Assembly: GCA_020744425.1 (NCBI GenBank)
Contig: JAGMUV010000006.1
Coordinates: 992,001 to 1,056,000, forward strand
From: Dactylonectria macrodidyma
Lineage: Eukaryota; Ascomycota; Sordariomycetes; Hypocreales; Nectriaceae
Length of the DNA stretch: 64,000 nt
Direction: 5' to 3'
Under the pieces are notes generated by a model. That model made no database searches. It was not told the origin of the DNA and saw only the letters and a list, made by a program, of their open reading frames with translations. The position numbers and the translations under genes are program-made. Shown piece after piece: positions 1 to 12,180 of the stretch (positions within the stretch are counted from its first letter, which is position 1; the number at the start of each line of letters is the position of its first letter).

Positions 1-1756
1 CTAGCGTTCAAACCCTGCCAACATGGTTCATTGGACTAGCGCTCGTTATCGTCTATGTCCTTGGCAAGGGTTTGTATAATCTTTACTTTCACCCTCTTCG
101 TTTCATTCCTGGTCCCAAGCTTGCCGCCTTCAGCACGCTGTACGATTTCTGGTACAATGTCATCCAAGATGGTCAATATCTCTGGGTCATTGAGCGGATG
201 CACAATGAATACGGTAAATTCGCCAAGAGCGCCTGCGAGCCAAATACCTTCTGACTCTGATTTTGCCAAGGCCCCATTGTCCGAATTGGTCCCGATTCGA
301 TTCATATCCGTGATCCATCATACTACAGCACGATCTATGCTGGTGGAAGTCGAAAAGTGGACAAGGATCCAACAACCGTAGGGTCATTCGGCATGCCTAC
401 TGCCTCCATCGCCACCGTCGATCATGATCTTCATCGAGAGCGCCGAGGCTACCTGAATACGTATTTCTCGAAACGCGTTGTTGTGTCTCTCGAGCCTGTC
501 ATCTATGAGCGCATTGACAAGTTGTGCCAGCGACTAGACCGCTTCATGGCCGATGGAGAAGCAGTCAGCCTCGATCGCGCCTTTGCAGCATTGACAGGCG
601 ACATCATTTGCAAAAAGTTATATGGCTCTCATTTTGACTTCTTGGACATTCCGGACTTTAGGGTGTTCGCGACCGAAGCTGTCACTGCAATCTCCTCATT
701 TGTTCACTTGGCTCGCTTCTTCCCTAATGTCGTTACGACTCTTCGGAAATCCCCATTATGGTTTCAGAAGATATTCCTACCAATCATGACTGGATACACG
801 TACCTTCAACAAGACATTAAAAACCAACTCATCATTGCATCAAGCAAGGAAAAGGGAGAAGGTGTTGAGTCTGTCATGTTGTCAGCCCTAATCGACCCCG
901 ACATTCCACTTGCTGAAAGATCGATAAGCCGTTTGGTAGATGAGGGGACTGCGATCTTGTTAGCAGGTACAGAAACCACAGCAAGGGCTCTCAGCATTGC
1001 CATGTTTTACCTTTTGGATAAGAAAGAGTGCTTAGAAAAAGTTCGGCGAGAATTGGCCACTTTACCGGCTCAGGATGACGGTTGCTACCCGCTGTCCGTG
1101 CTCGAGCGTCTCCCATACTTGGTAAGTGTGAACAAGGCACACAGTATACGCGAGTATTGACAGATATGACAGAGTGGAGTTGTCAGCGAGTCATTGCGAC
1201 TCTCATTTGGGCCGATGGGTCCTCTGCCTAGAATCGCCCCAAACCAAAATTTACAATACGGGGATTATTTAATTCCAGCTGGCGTAAGTTCACGATAGTT
1301 GCGTATGAAACTGATTTCGTAGCTCACACGATCTTAGACACCCGTCAGTCTGTCAACATATATCGTTCACACGGATCCGAATATTTATCCCGAGCCCTTT
1401 GAATTCGAGCCCGAACGCTGGATCAAAGCGGCTGAATCCGGAGTCAACTTGCAAAAGTACCTTGTGAGCTTCACCAAGGGGAGCCGTCAATGTATTGGCA
1501 TCCAGTAAGTCGATTCAAACTACTTCACAGGCAAAATTTTGCATTGTGCTAATATTCTGGAAGGATGGCTTACGCAGAGATGTTTCTTACTTTGGCGAAA
1601 CTCGCGGTTGTTTTTGACATGGAGCTTTTTGAAACTACCAGGGCCGATGTGACTATAGGTTGCGAACGGGTTCTCGGTTATCCCAAGCAACCTAGATTTG
1701 GTACCGCTGCGATTGGACAGGTCAAGGTTAAAGTTATTGGGAAGCCTTGTCTTTGA
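1..1756 (+). CDS. cytochrome P450 monooxygenase, 5' partial
   Basis: Haem-thiolate monooxygenase, expected to be ER-anchored and paired with a P450 reductase. The reading frame is already open at base 3, so the start codon lies just outside the window. Exons by splice signals are 3-213, 271-1121, 1173-1283, 1338-1504 and 1564-1756, with introns of 51-59 bp, giving about 510 visible residues. The N-terminus has one hydrophobic anchor followed by a proline-rich hinge (FIPGPKL). The I-helix motif AGTETT, the K-helix ExxR (SESLRL), the PERF-like FEPERW and the haem-binding loop [10 protein letters not shown] with the cysteine ligand are all present, so the enzyme looks intact. It belongs to the broad fungal trichodiene-oxygenase-like group; the substrate cannot be told from sequence. 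No backbone biosynthetic enzyme is visible beside it in this window. Confidence 0.9.
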
Positions 1757-2821
1757 GCTGTCTACGGGGACTTCTCCAGGAGTTGTGCGTTGGGTTGGGT
1801 GGGTCGAGGCGGCAGTTGAGATGGCTCTAACCCTTTAACTTTCGTAGGGCAACACGTAGCCCATAGTCCCCACGAAGGCCCGGGAGATGAACTGCACGCT
1901 TTGTAATTTTAAATAGCTACGTAGCTAAAGGAAATGTCATATACTGTGATGTAAATCCCTAAGAGCTGTACCTCCTGGCACAATTTAAAACGGGTGGGAT
2001 CTCATTTATCTCGTCATTCTTTATTTTTTTATTGGTTCGGATCCCTGCTCATAGCGTGAGTATTGCCTTATGACAGTTGAAGGGATAAAACTACAAGGTC
2101 GCGTCAAGTGTTCCCCCAGTGTTCACCTTTTGCTGCCGCTTCGCATCACCCCGATGAGTGTCAGTGTTGCGTGTTATGGGTAAGCATCGGATGATGCAGG
2201 CGACCTGCAGGTGACCATGGTGACTCTGGGGTGACTTAGAAGAATAACCAGATTTTTATTGCCAGGAAGGTTCATGATCATCGATCTCCTCACTTGAGTT
2301 CGGTTGGTCGCCTATCTCTATCAGTGGGCTTGGCGGCTTATCGCGATCCGGGGGATGTTCCTTCGGCCTCGTTATATCTTTAATTTACATGAGTTTCTGT
2401 AAAAATACCATGCTATTTTCTCCTCACTTTCAGCGTCCTCAGTGGCATCGCCTCTTCCATAGTATGGACCTCCGGCATCGCTACCATAGGTCATTGATTT
2501 CAGCTGTCTGAATCGCGGCTTCGGCACCGTCACCTGACACCTTGCCTACCTGCTTCGTATTCTCTCCAACCAACTCACCCGCTTCCCGGCCATCCCTGTA
2601 AGGGTACCTCAGCTTCTTTTTCGAGGTGGAAGATGACACCCGAGTCCTATTGCCTTGGTGGTTCGAAAATCACCTGCCAGAAACGGCCATGATGCGCCTA
2701 TGGGGCTACTGCCATGAATCCTTTGAACCATCAGTCAATGACGGGCTACTTCGCATCTTCATAAGTCAAGCATTCTGCCCCGGCTGCTCTAGCTGCTTCG
2801 ACGGTTGTCAAGCTGCCTAAC
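1757..2821. other. intergenic between P450 and esterase pseudogene
   Basis: I see no convincing coding sequence or RNA gene here. A 64-codon frame directly before the esterase start (2626-2820) has no recognisable domain and is most likely the former promoter or 5' leader of the decayed esterase. Confidence 0.6.
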
Positions 2822-4169
2822 ATGAAGCTAGCCGCCGCATCTCTCTTCGCGCTGGTGGCCAACGCCGTCCTCAGTCAGGCGGCCAGTGGTACTAATTACT
2901 CGAGCCTCGACAGCAACCTAACCGTGCGAACATCGACAGGCACCTTCACGGGGATCATTGATGCCGACTTTCCCAACACTCGACAATGGCGTGCCATTCC
3001 ATTCGCGGGGCCGCCCGCCGGGTCGCGCCGCTGGCTGCCGCCGCAGAAGTTCTCATCGTCGCCGAGCAAACATCATTACGCGAACAAACTCCGGCCGTCA
3101 TGCCCTCAGTTTGTAACGGCGGTAGAATCGGTGTGGAACTTGCCCATAACCAAGAGTAACTTGATCTACAACAGCGGCTAGAATGACACTTATGGCCTGG
3201 TAGGCGAGACGACGTCTGAGGACTGCCTGTACCTAGCGGTATGGACGCCCACGGCGCCGCCGCCAAAGAAATGGGTTCCTGTACTCTTCTTCATGACAGG
3301 AGGCGGCTTCATTATCGGTGGCATCGATCTTCCCTGGCAGATTCCGACGCCGTGGGTTGACCGGCCACAGTCGGTCATCATTGTTACTATCAACTACCGC
3401 ATCAACATCTTTGGCTTCCCTAACGCGCGCAGGCTGGCCAACGGCGACCAAAACCTCGGCATTCTCGACCAGAGGGCCGCACTCGAATGGGTGCGAGGCA
3501 ATATTGCTGCCTTTGGTGGCGACCCGGGCCGCATCATGCAGTGGGGCCGGTCAGCCGGAGTCGTAAGCGCCGATCTCCATGCCTATGCTTATCACGTCGA
3601 CCCTACCGCCCAATCTTACTACCTAGAGTCTGGAACGGCTCTCACTATGAACCCGGCCGATGATTCGAAGCATTTCAACTTCAGCTTCGTGGCCCAACAC
3701 GTTGGGTGCGCCGAGCCCTGCGGCGTTGGATGCGAGGACCGCGACGGCGCCGCCGAGCTCGACTGCATGCGCCGCATATCGAAACCGGTTGGGCACTGAG
3801 GCCCCCGTCTTCCGGCGGCAGTAGGCAGGCGAGTTTCCCAACATGGACGTTACGATTGGCTCGGCGCATACCATAACAGCGAGACACCCATGGTCTTTTG
3901 GTACCTACGAGCTTATGGACCACGTAGTGGATACTACCGAGTTCGAAGTCGAGGTCAGCCGGTCGATACAGGACCATATTATGGCTTTCGTTAAGGACCC
4001 TTATCATGGCCCGCAGAAGACTTTTGGCTGGGAGCCCCAGGTCGCTAGTGACCCGAATGGTGACTATCTGCTTCGATTCGGTGCCAAAGGGAAAGCAGCC
4101 GGGTTTATCGATGGTGTTGAGGTAGACGGGGTGTGCTATGGCATCGGAGAATACGACCCATTCCCGTGA
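2822..4169 (+). pseudogene. decayed type-B carboxylesterase/lipase
   Basis: The remains of a secreted alpha/beta-hydrolase esterase. It starts with a signal peptide (MKLAAASLFALVANAVLSQA) and keeps family blocks in order: IPFAGPP, SEDCLYLAVWTP, the oxyanion-hole GGGF, FGGDPGRI and the nucleophile elbow GRSAG. It is broken in four ways. A TAG at 3179-3181 interrupts one continuous homologous frame between NLIYNSG and NDTYGLVGETTSED. The frame is lost near 3780-3800. In the new frame another TAG sits at 3822-3824, just before AGEFPNMDVTIGS. The stretch that should hold the catalytic histidine is missing: the remnant jumps straight to the C-terminal FGTYE and FVKDP blocks. Family members are usually about 550 residues, so well over 100 residues are gone. 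An intron cannot repair the first stop because the residues on both sides align in frame. No function is expected. Confidence 0.85.
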
Positions 4170-4789
4170 GGGGCTAGTCAATGCAATGTGAGGCTTTCCT
4201 TCCTAAGTTTCGGGACCCCCCTGCGAACCCAATCTCTATGGACCTGGTCATATGTAACCCCATCTTTATGATTGAGCCTCTTCGAATCGGATCCAACACT
4301 TTGGACATTAACTACCCTAGAGGACCCTGGGTCGGCTGGAGTTCTAGAAGCAAAGTGGCGCGATGTGACGAGAAGAACAGGCCAGTGTCCAACCCCTGCT
4401 TAAAGCTGGTTACGCGGCAACCGTTTGTTTTTTAGCGTCCACCGCCACAGACTACTCCAGCATCTAAGCCTTTTATCCTACCAAGAGACCACGATCAATT
4501 CGTCGCTTGGAGGACCCTTGCTCGGTGCTTTTCCAGTTTAGGTGTTTTCGCTTGCAGAGCGAGCAGTGAGGCTTTTCCCATGTGCAATTTCCCACCTTGC
4601 CCCTTTTTGTATTTTCGTAAAGGCAAACGCCAACCTTGTGTGTGACACTTGTCAAACCTTCTGCCACGCAGCCACAGCGCACTGAGGGAGGCAGATACGT
4701 CTCTTTTGATATTCCAACCTGCAGAGTCGCTGGCGCACCATATTCCTTTGCTCCCCTATCCAGGCTTGGACCGGCGCGCCTCGTTGGCG
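4170..4789. other. intergenic / possible 5' leader of next gene
   Basis: The frame of the downstream membrane-protein gene is open back to about 4646 but contains no ATG before 4790. An upstream non-coding or short coding exon is possible. Nothing else is recognised. Confidence 0.5.
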
Positions 4790-6145
4790 ATGTATCGGTC
4801 AGAAATGCAACTCAAGGAGGAGGGGTTGTTGCATCCTCTAGAACGGGGTGCTGATAGCTCTGTCAACCGCCCTGACAGTCCCGGTATCATAAGGAATGTC
4901 CTCCGCCCCCTTGAGAATAAGATCTATGAATATGAAGTGCTGACGCAACAGGCTCACCGACAAAGGGAGCAACTAGACGAAGAAATCCGCCTAATGCAGC
5001 ATCGAAGATCTATGGCCAAGGAACGATTTATGATGGCGAGAGCTAAGCGTGACGAGTATGAACGACAGCACCAGGACGTCGACAGAGCTCTTCGGGGCGA
5101 GCCGAAGTCTCAACGTCAACGTCAATCACGGGACCAATATTGGAATCAACCTCTAATTCAACCGCGGGAACAAACTCGAGAGCAAACTCGAGAGCAACCT
5201 CGAGAACCGCCTCCAAGTCAACCTCGAGATCAGCCTCGGAATCAACGGTGGCCTCAACCCCAACCCGAGCTTGAGCCTGAATCCGAGTCGGAACAGTGGG
5301 TGGCGCGAGGGGAAAGCTTCGACGAAAAAATCCAGATCAAGAAGGAGACCGGGACTCCATCAGGTCGAACACGCCTATTGCCCAGCGATAAATTTACCCT
5401 CCACCAGATGTTCTACATCTTCATCCTAAGCGGCATCGGGGGCATGATTGTCTCCGGTGGTATAAATTTTGGCTTGGCTTACGGTACGTTCTATACTAAG
5501 TGGCATACACACCAAACTTGCACAATCAACCTAGTCAACACAACTAATACCCAGGTGTCTCAATAAACAGCGATGTACACAACTCAAAACACAGTCGAGA
5601 ACCCCATATATCTCTTTCAACTGCCCAATACCCTGGCTGGTGACGGTGCAGTCACAATCATCATCCAGTGCATTATGACCTGGTTTATAGAGAAAGGCCT
5701 CGTTGCCTTAGACCTCTCCCGCCGCGGTATTCAGCCCATTGGCTTTATACCGATGCCTACACATCCTTTGCTTAGGTGGCTGTTTTGGCTGCCTCAGCTG
5801 GGTTATGACAAGGCAGCCGAAGCGGAGACGCTGTATGAGCCCCAAGGCAAAGCTGCTGCGTCGGGCTTTGCAGGCACGATCGTGTCTGTCCTGCAAGAAG
5901 CAACGAGGGGCTTCTTGATTGCTATAGCGAGCTTTTTCCTGCTCTGGCCTGCGAGCGTGGGCATTTTGATTGCTGTTGGCGAAGACGTTGGCGGAGACTT
6001 TATGTATTCTGATCGGTGGATACCCCAGATCTTCAAGGGAATTCTTGGAGGAGTGCTTGGGTTGCTGACAACGCCTCTGATGGCTGGGTTCTGGCTAATA
6101 AAGGCTGGGTGGGAAGGGGACCGAAACCCGTATTTGGAAGGATAA
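4790..6145 (+). CDS. multi-pass membrane protein with coiled-coil N-terminus (DUF2456-like)
   Basis: About 422 residues from exons 4790-5483 and 5571-6145. The 87-bp intron restores the run FGLAYAMYTTQN across the splice. The N-terminal half is soluble: a charged helix likely to form a coiled coil (about residues 40-105) is followed by a low-complexity stretch of REQ/RDQ/PRE repeats rich in Gln, Arg and Pro. The C-terminal half holds four or more hydrophobic segments, with conserved-looking loops HPLLRWLFWLPQLG and a final GFWLIKAGWEG. This layout resembles the fungal membrane family DUF2456, an assignment from memory and only moderately sure. The biochemical role is unknown. The start at 4790 is the first in-frame ATG; an extra upstream exon cannot be excluded. 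Confidence 0.75.
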
Positions 6146-6390
6146 CAATTGATACAACTTTTTGCGCCATGATCTCGTTCTCTTTTTACATTTACGTGGC
6201 AAATCGTAGTCAGCTCTACACATGATGGAAGGAAGCTTGGCATTAACAAGGAAGTGATTGGTCTGACTAATTCAATTCAACCACCTACACTTCTGCAGCC
6301 CCTCCTTGCGCGATATTTCAGTTGTCGCATGAAGTGCTTCTTACTTTATTATCAGCGGACAACCAGGTCCTGGTCTTAAACATCTCCATT

Positions 6391-7413
6391 ATGGACCCGA
6401 ATGCAGTCCTCTCGATGCCAAGCGCTGAGCACTCGTTTTCTCGCTTCTCGGATCTGCCATCGGAAATCCGAATCAGGATATGGCATTACGCTCTAGATAA
6501 CGCGGCACGCGACCGAGTCCTCCATGTCGCCATCCAGTACCTGTACTATGTCGTCAATCACAGCTGTCGTAAGAAGGGCCTCGGGTTTTGTAGTAATCAC
6601 GCCTACTGCCCGAGCTATACAAGCATTGGCGAAGCCAGCGAGCCGTCCATCTGCATGGCGGACGGCTACTTTTCGACTTCAGACCAGCACCCGGAATTAG
6701 AAGGCGCGCAGTCACAACCAAACTTGGACACTCTGAGCCTCGCCTGCTATGAGTCTCGACAGGTTGTCTTATCAAGATATCCTCGGGTCTTGCGAGTTTA
6801 CCGTGGGAAATGGAACTCAGACGCGCAAGTGCGCCTCGTGCGATTCTGTCCCGAGACCGACGTACTCCTCATCACCGCCGTTTCAGACACGGGATGCGTA
6901 CATCCTCATGCGACGATTGGTAAAGAACACAATCTTTATCAAGTCATAGAAGAATACAATAAGAGATACCCCCGGAATGCCAACCAGTTTCAATCGTTCC
7001 GCGAAGTCATAGCGTCCGCGACACTTGTCGCATTTCGTCACATGGGACATCGCGGGGAACAATTCTACGGGGCTGGATGCGACGTATCTGGAGAGCTGGC
7101 TTTCAAGTATCTACTGTTCTTCTTTAAATCTCTCAGACATCTTTTCATGTGGCCCGATCCCGCGTACTGGCCCGAAGTCTTGGAGAGCACGGTCAGGATT
7201 GACAATATCAAAGACCTTGTGCCCAAAGACAACGCAGACAAGAGATTTCGATGGCTTCAGAACGACGCTGGTGGAGTTCTATGGCAGCACCGGAAGAAGT
7301 CCGAGGCTCAGAACGGCCAAATTACTACTAGCCAAGAGCACTGGGTTCCAATGCCAAAGCCTATTGAACACATTGGGTGCTATATCCCAGATGCCTGGTT
7401 ATCAGATCCTTGA
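6391..7413 (+). CDS. 2EXR domain-containing protein
   Basis: A single-exon gene of 340 residues starting at the first ATG of the frame. It opens with FSRFSDLPSEIRIRIWHYAL, the typical start of the 2EXR domain, an F-box-like fold greatly expanded in filamentous ascomycetes. A second family signature, LACYESRQVVLSRYP (around residue 120), matches the usual 'CRESR' block. No membrane segment or signal peptide is seen. The molecular function of 2EXR proteins is not established; they are often placed near heterokaryon-incompatibility or accessory genes, and two HET genes occur later in this window. It follows the membrane-protein gene by about 245 bp on the same strand, but fungal neighbours of this kind are normally transcribed separately. 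Confidence 0.85.
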   Translation: MDPNAVLSMPSAEHSFSRFSDLPSEIRIRIWHYALDNAARDRVLHVAIQYLYYVVNHSCRKKGLGFCSNHAYCPSYTSIGEASEPSICMADGYFSTSDQHPELEGAQSQPNLDTLSLACYESRQVVLSRYPRVLRVYRGKWNSDAQVRLVRFCPETDVLLITAVSDTGCVHPHATIGKEHNLYQVIEEYNKRYPRNANQFQSFREVIASATLVAFRHMGHRGEQFYGAGCDVSGELAFKYLLFFFKSLRHLFMWPDPAYWPEVLESTVRIDNIKDLVPKDNADKRFRWLQNDAGGVLWQHRKKSEAQNGQITTSQEHWVPMPKPIEHIGCYIPDAWLSDP

Positions 7414-7625
7414 CTAAGGACTAACGAGCGAACGTGGCTGTGTACAAATGGATTGGTGATTTGCACCAGTGGACAAAATGATACCGAACGCAATAATCTG
7501 TTTAGTGATGGGATCCCTTTAGCCTGCCGGGCCTCTGATCCCCCCAAAGCATGCACGGTTGATGGAGAGTCTTTGGGCATCAATGATTTTTTTCTCTTCC
7601 CAAAGACAAATCTAGGCAGTGTGTA

Positions 7626-9211
7626 CTATGGAATTTCAGAGCTTAAACCCCCCATCACACTATTAGCATAGCTAAGAATGGTGGCTTCTCCCTCGCTCTT
7701 CGCCTTTTTCACATCGAAAGGAGCGAACCCGGCTGCTCGGAGACCTTCTTCACTTGCGACACTCTTGAGCGTGGCAATACTTGGCCGCCCAATATGCTCA
7801 CTCTCGCCCTGTCCACCCGGAAAATCCGGTGGCGGAATACCTTGAAGGAAATGTTTCCGTTGTTGATAGGCATAATCAACGTTGACTTTTGTGGTGGGAC
7901 AGACAGGGATGTATAGGACACTGGAGTCGTTCTTGCCAGCATGCACGCTATCTACAGCGTGGATCGTATCACAGTGCCAGGCAACATAATCACCAGGTGA
8001 GATGCGAGGAACATGAACCATGGTGTTGAGAAGGTCTAGGTGAGGGTGCCAAGTGGTGGTGAGTTCTTGACCCAGACCTGGCCAAGCACCTTGCAGGACA
8101 GACGAGAACGGAGCTTCCATTTTCCAGTTGGATGGATCCAAAAACTCCGGCGAAGGGCCATCCTTGTCTGAAGCAGTGAGAGGCAATGTTGGAGTGAAGA
8201 AGGGCCTTAGGAGAATATACGCTGTTGAAAGGGCGAAAAGAGGGTTAACGAGGAGCGTCCCTTCTTTGGGTGCGGTGTGGGACATGCTCAGCCAGCCTTG
8301 GTACATGCGAAACATGGTGCATGCTCCGGCGCCATTATAAAGGTCTCCATTGGCATCAAGCCTCGTACTCAACTCCCACGGGTCAAACTTTTCCCATTGG
8401 CCCTCGAATATCTTGTCGTAGACGTGACCTTTGCCGTAGCCATTTTCTTCCCAACGCTCAACACTACCGCCGTCGATATGGGGTCCAAGAGCGAAACCAG
8501 CATCGCCAGGCTGGCGAATACGCAGTCGATCCACATATGTGATTGGCTGGGTAGTTGAACACTGTGATCTAGCATTTTTTGAGTGATAGTAGGACATGAG
8601 GAACTTCTGGGCCTTGAGCATGTTCGGGTGGCTTCGGGCGGCCAGCTGGGCCCGCGACCAATAGAGCTCAAAGACCTGGGGATCATGCTGGGGATAGGCT
8701 GAATTTCCAATGATTAGAATGAAGTAAGAAAGGTTGAGCAGAGTAAATAACCTTTCGTTGACGGATTCGCAGCAATGTATGTTTCAACTTCGTCCTTGTA
8801 CGCACGAGCCTCGTCCTCGGGAATCACCCGGCGCACAACAGCAACACCTCGTCTGCGCAGGGCCTGGCTGAACTCGGCAGACGGCTTATCGAGATGGGCA
8901 AACTGAATTTCAGGCACAGAGGTCGATCCCAGGGCCTTGATAAGCTCAGTTTCTTCTCTCAGGCGAGCCAAAAGACGATCCCAGCTAGCATGCAATGCGG
9001 GCTTGTCGCGGGCAAGAGCCTGCTTGATATCGGCGTATCTTTGTGGTAACGGTTCATCGCCGCCGCCAGAGAGAGATCTAAAGACGGACGAAATGTCTCC
9101 TTCTTTTCTCGAAGTGGTCTCTTGCGTGCTTAGAAGACGATGTTGGCAGATTGGAGCGCGGCGAAGGATGCAGCGCGCGCTGGTCAAAGGGGCATTGGCA
9201 GTGCGCATCAT
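7626..9211 (-). CDS. DUF1479 family (YbiU/Gig2-like) putative Fe(II)/2-oxoglutarate dioxygenase
   Basis: About 510 residues from exons 8752-9211 and 7626-8698, with a 53-bp intron spliced as STK-AYPQHD. The start is the ATG at 9211; the frame extends three codons further but only from a TTG. The N-terminus is Arg/Ser-rich without acidic residues (MMRTANAPLTSARCILRRAP), compatible with a mitochondrial presequence. The C-terminal part shows the metal-binding pattern expected of the double-stranded beta-helix fold: GPHIDGGS supplies His-x-Asp, and VAWHCDTIHAVD supplies the distal histidine. DUF1479 proteins (bacterial YbiU, fungal Gig2-like) are structurally related to 2-oxoglutarate dioxygenases, but the substrate is unknown. 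It is transcribed divergently from the FAD monooxygenase at 10124, and a joint role in oxidative breakdown of one compound is possible but unproven. Confidence 0.88.
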
Positions 9212-10123
9212 TATGGGCAAGCTTTGTGAAATAATCTTATTTCAGCCAAATTTGAACTGAATCCTGACAGAGACAGCCTACCCAAAAGCTACAGAGAGGC
9301 TGGCTCTTATTATCGACGATGGAAGCATCAGCGGGTTTGCCATTTGCGGGGGAATCCCCACAGGCGGTCACTTCCTAAAATGGCAGTCCGCGGCAGTCCT
9401 TTGTGACCATTGGGTCTCGGCGAATACATCCCATTCACTTGGTCGAAGGGACAGAAAATATCCGTCACTTCTCATGCATCTCATCTTGTGAGATTTAACA
9501 GTATTTAGTCTAACAATTTTCCTTGTAGTTTCCTCTCTGAGAGAGTGGTATACTCTATAATTGTGGTGCTGCGAACCCGGAGAGGCCAATCTACCTACGT
9601 GCTGATGCCAAAGAGTGTCGCAGCAAGTGCGTGTAACGAATAGGAAGAGTTCTATCATGTGTAGTGGGGCAGTGCTTACCTCATTAATGAAATGTGCTTG
9701 TCTAGATATAGGAAGGGGAACGAAAGAGTCTTCAGGCGGATACGAAGCCGCCTGTGATGGTTGCATGCGGATACCGATCCGCTTCCACCTCGCGGCCGAT
9801 TCGGTGCCCCCGCATTTTTGCCTCTGTCAGAGCCAATGTGCTTGACCACTTCTTCCACTGTCAGCTGCGAAGCCCATGAATCTCACCAATTGCCCAAGCT
9901 GGTGGCGCAGAATTAATTACCGGTATCTATAGCCGTCTCGTTGAACATCCCGCGTCCCGAGACTGAGAGAAAAAGGACCTTTTCCTATTGGACCAGCGGG
10001 GAAGCCATGTGATTGCGTGCATGCTACATCTCCCAAACTTCCAGAATTATATAAAGTGACTACACTCACTACCATTCTTCCAACCTCCAAGAACATTACC
10101 TCATTCCCATTCATCCTCTAAAG
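9212..10123. promoter_or_regulatory. divergent intergenic region, dioxygenase / FAD monooxygenase
   Basis: About 0.9 kb separates two head-to-head oxidative genes. The only clear element is the TATA box at 10048-10055 serving the rightward gene. No coding sequence is recognised. Confidence 0.6.
10048..10055 (+). promoter_or_regulatory. TATA box of FAD monooxygenase gene
   Basis: TATATAAA lies 68 bp upstream of the ATG at 10124, followed by a CA/CT-rich leader (cactcactaccattcttcc), the usual setting of a fungal core promoter. Confidence 0.6.
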
Positions 10124-12180
10124 ATGGCTCAAAAAGTTGATGTCCTCATCTGCGGCAGTGGCTCCGCTGGCCTTTGCGCTGCCGTATGGCTCGCCCGTTG
10201 CGGTATCAATTACCGGATCTTAGAGCGTCGACCCGGTCCCCTCGAGAACGGGCAAGCAGATGGCGTCCAATGCCGCACTGTCGAGATCTTTGAGAGCTTT
10301 GGTATGTCCGAGGACCTGCTCAAAGAAGCTTACCATGTCCTCGAGATTGCCTTTTGGGCTTCCGACGGCAACCGGGGAGTCCGACGGACTCATTATGCGC
10401 CAGACTTGGAGCCGGGCCTCAGCCACCAGCCTCATGTTATTCTCAACCAGGCGAGAATCAATGGCCTCATGATTGAAGATATTGTCAAGTCATCTGGAAG
10501 TGCCGCAATCGATTATGCTGTCGATGTCAAAAGCGTCGAAGTCGACAGCGCGGTCGCGGACGACCCGGAGGCTTACTGCGTCACCACCACGGCGGTTAGC
10601 AACGGAATAGAACAAGTCTTTCACTCTAAATACGTCCTGGTATGTATAAATCAGATTTTTGACTCCGATCATAACGCGCACTGCTAACATAAACTCAGGC
10701 CTGTGATGGGGCACACAGCGCTGTGCGGAAGTCTCTGGGGTTTAAGATGGTTGGTGATAGTACTGACGCCGTATGGGGGGTTATGGATGTTCACGTTCGA
10801 ACAACATTCCCCGACATCCGGAAGAAGGCAATCTTACACTCGGACTCCGGGAATCTCATGATCATTCCGCGAGAGGGAGACTCCATGGTTCGGTTCTACA
10901 TCGAGCTGGTCAACGTCGTGGACAAAGACGTCAGTCTCGAGCAGCTACAGGAACAGGCACGTCGCATCTTCAGCCCTTACTCAATGGAGATCGTCGAGAC
11001 AGTTTGGTGGTCAGCCTACGCGATTGGCCAGCGCCTCGCAGATTCTTTCACCAAGGATAATCGCGTCTTCTTAACTGGAGACGCCTGTCACACTCACTCC
11101 CCCAAGGCTGGCCAGGGCATGAACGTCAGCCTGCAAGATGGGTACAATATCGGCTGGAAATTAGCAGCTGTCTTGAGGAAAAAAGCCCTGCCAGATATTT
11201 TGCAAACCTATGTTTCGGAACGGCAAAAGACTGCAACCGAACTGGTCGAATTCGATCGGTCGTGGGCTAAACTGTTCTCCTCCACATATCGTCAACGGCA
11301 CGGAATCACGCCAGAGCACTTCAAGGATCACTTTGTCAAAGCTGGGAGGTACACAGCTGGACAAGGAGTTAGTTACAACGAATCGCTCTTGGTGGCGTCT
11401 ACCGTTGAGCAGAGTGTGGCGACTGGCATTGTGGTGGGCATGCGTTTCCCAAGCGCACAGGTTGTACGGTTCTGTGATGCTCGCGCGATGCAGTTGGTTA
11501 GAGCTCTTCCAGCTGATTCAAGATGGCACATTGTCGTGTTTTCCGGAGACATTCTTGACCAGGATGCAGCAACCAGACTTGATAAGGTAAGTGACTTCCT
11601 TGTGGGCCTGCAACTCTTATGCATCAACAATGCGTCACCTCTATTGCGCCTCAATCGTCCAACCAGCAGTGCTAAAGCCTTCAAGCTCTCCAAAGAGCTA
11701 TCCAGTGTCGTTCGCAAGTTTACACCCTCCGACGGAGATTCAGATAGTATCATCCAGTCTCTCCTTGTTTTGGCCTCAAAACGAACAGAAGTAGAGCAAG
11801 AGCAAGTGCCAGACTTATTTACCCCAATTTCCGGTAAATGGGGCTCTAAATGTAAGTTTCCATCACTCTCTTCGAAGCACCAACGGAAGACGATCTGACA
11901 TTGTAGTGAAGGCCTCCAGAAAGTCTTCGTGGACGATGAAAGCTACAATTCCGGACATGGGCACGCGTACAAAGCCTACGGAATCGATCCCAAGCACGGT
12001 GGCTTGGTGGTAGTTCGACCTGATCACTGTAAGAGCCTTGAAAGACGCTGGTTTTATTATTCGCGAACTGCGACGGTTTGCTAACAAGGTGCAGATGTCG
12101 CAATGGTGACCTCATTGCAGGAGATTGACCGTGTCTCGGCATTCTTTGATAATTTCCTACTACCAGCGACCAGGAACTGA
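10124..12180 (+). CDS. FAD-dependent monooxygenase, phenol 2-monooxygenase type
   Basis: About 623 residues from exons 10124-10639, 10699-11851, 11912-12028 and 12095-12180. Class A flavoprotein hydroxylases use NAD(P)H and O2 to hydroxylate phenolic rings. The N-terminal Rossmann motif is VLICGSGSAGLCAAVWLAR with ILERRPGPLENGQADG; the second FAD motif is LTGDACHTHSPKAGQGMNVSLQD, and the C-terminal thioredoxin-like domain ends with KVFVDDESYN...VVVRPDHYVAMV, as in yeast-type phenol hydroxylase. The third intron boundary (acceptor AAG at 11909-11911) is the choice that keeps the conserved KVFVDDES frame. A GTAAGT at about 11587 looks like a donor, but the frame is open and homologous beyond it, so no intron is called there. 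The substrate may be phenol, a catechol precursor or an aromatic secondary metabolite. Confidence 0.9.

Noticed and set aside
11587..11670. possible intron in the FAD monooxygenase (GTAAGT donor)
   Set aside because: No AG acceptor keeps the conserved downstream frame, and the region is open through.
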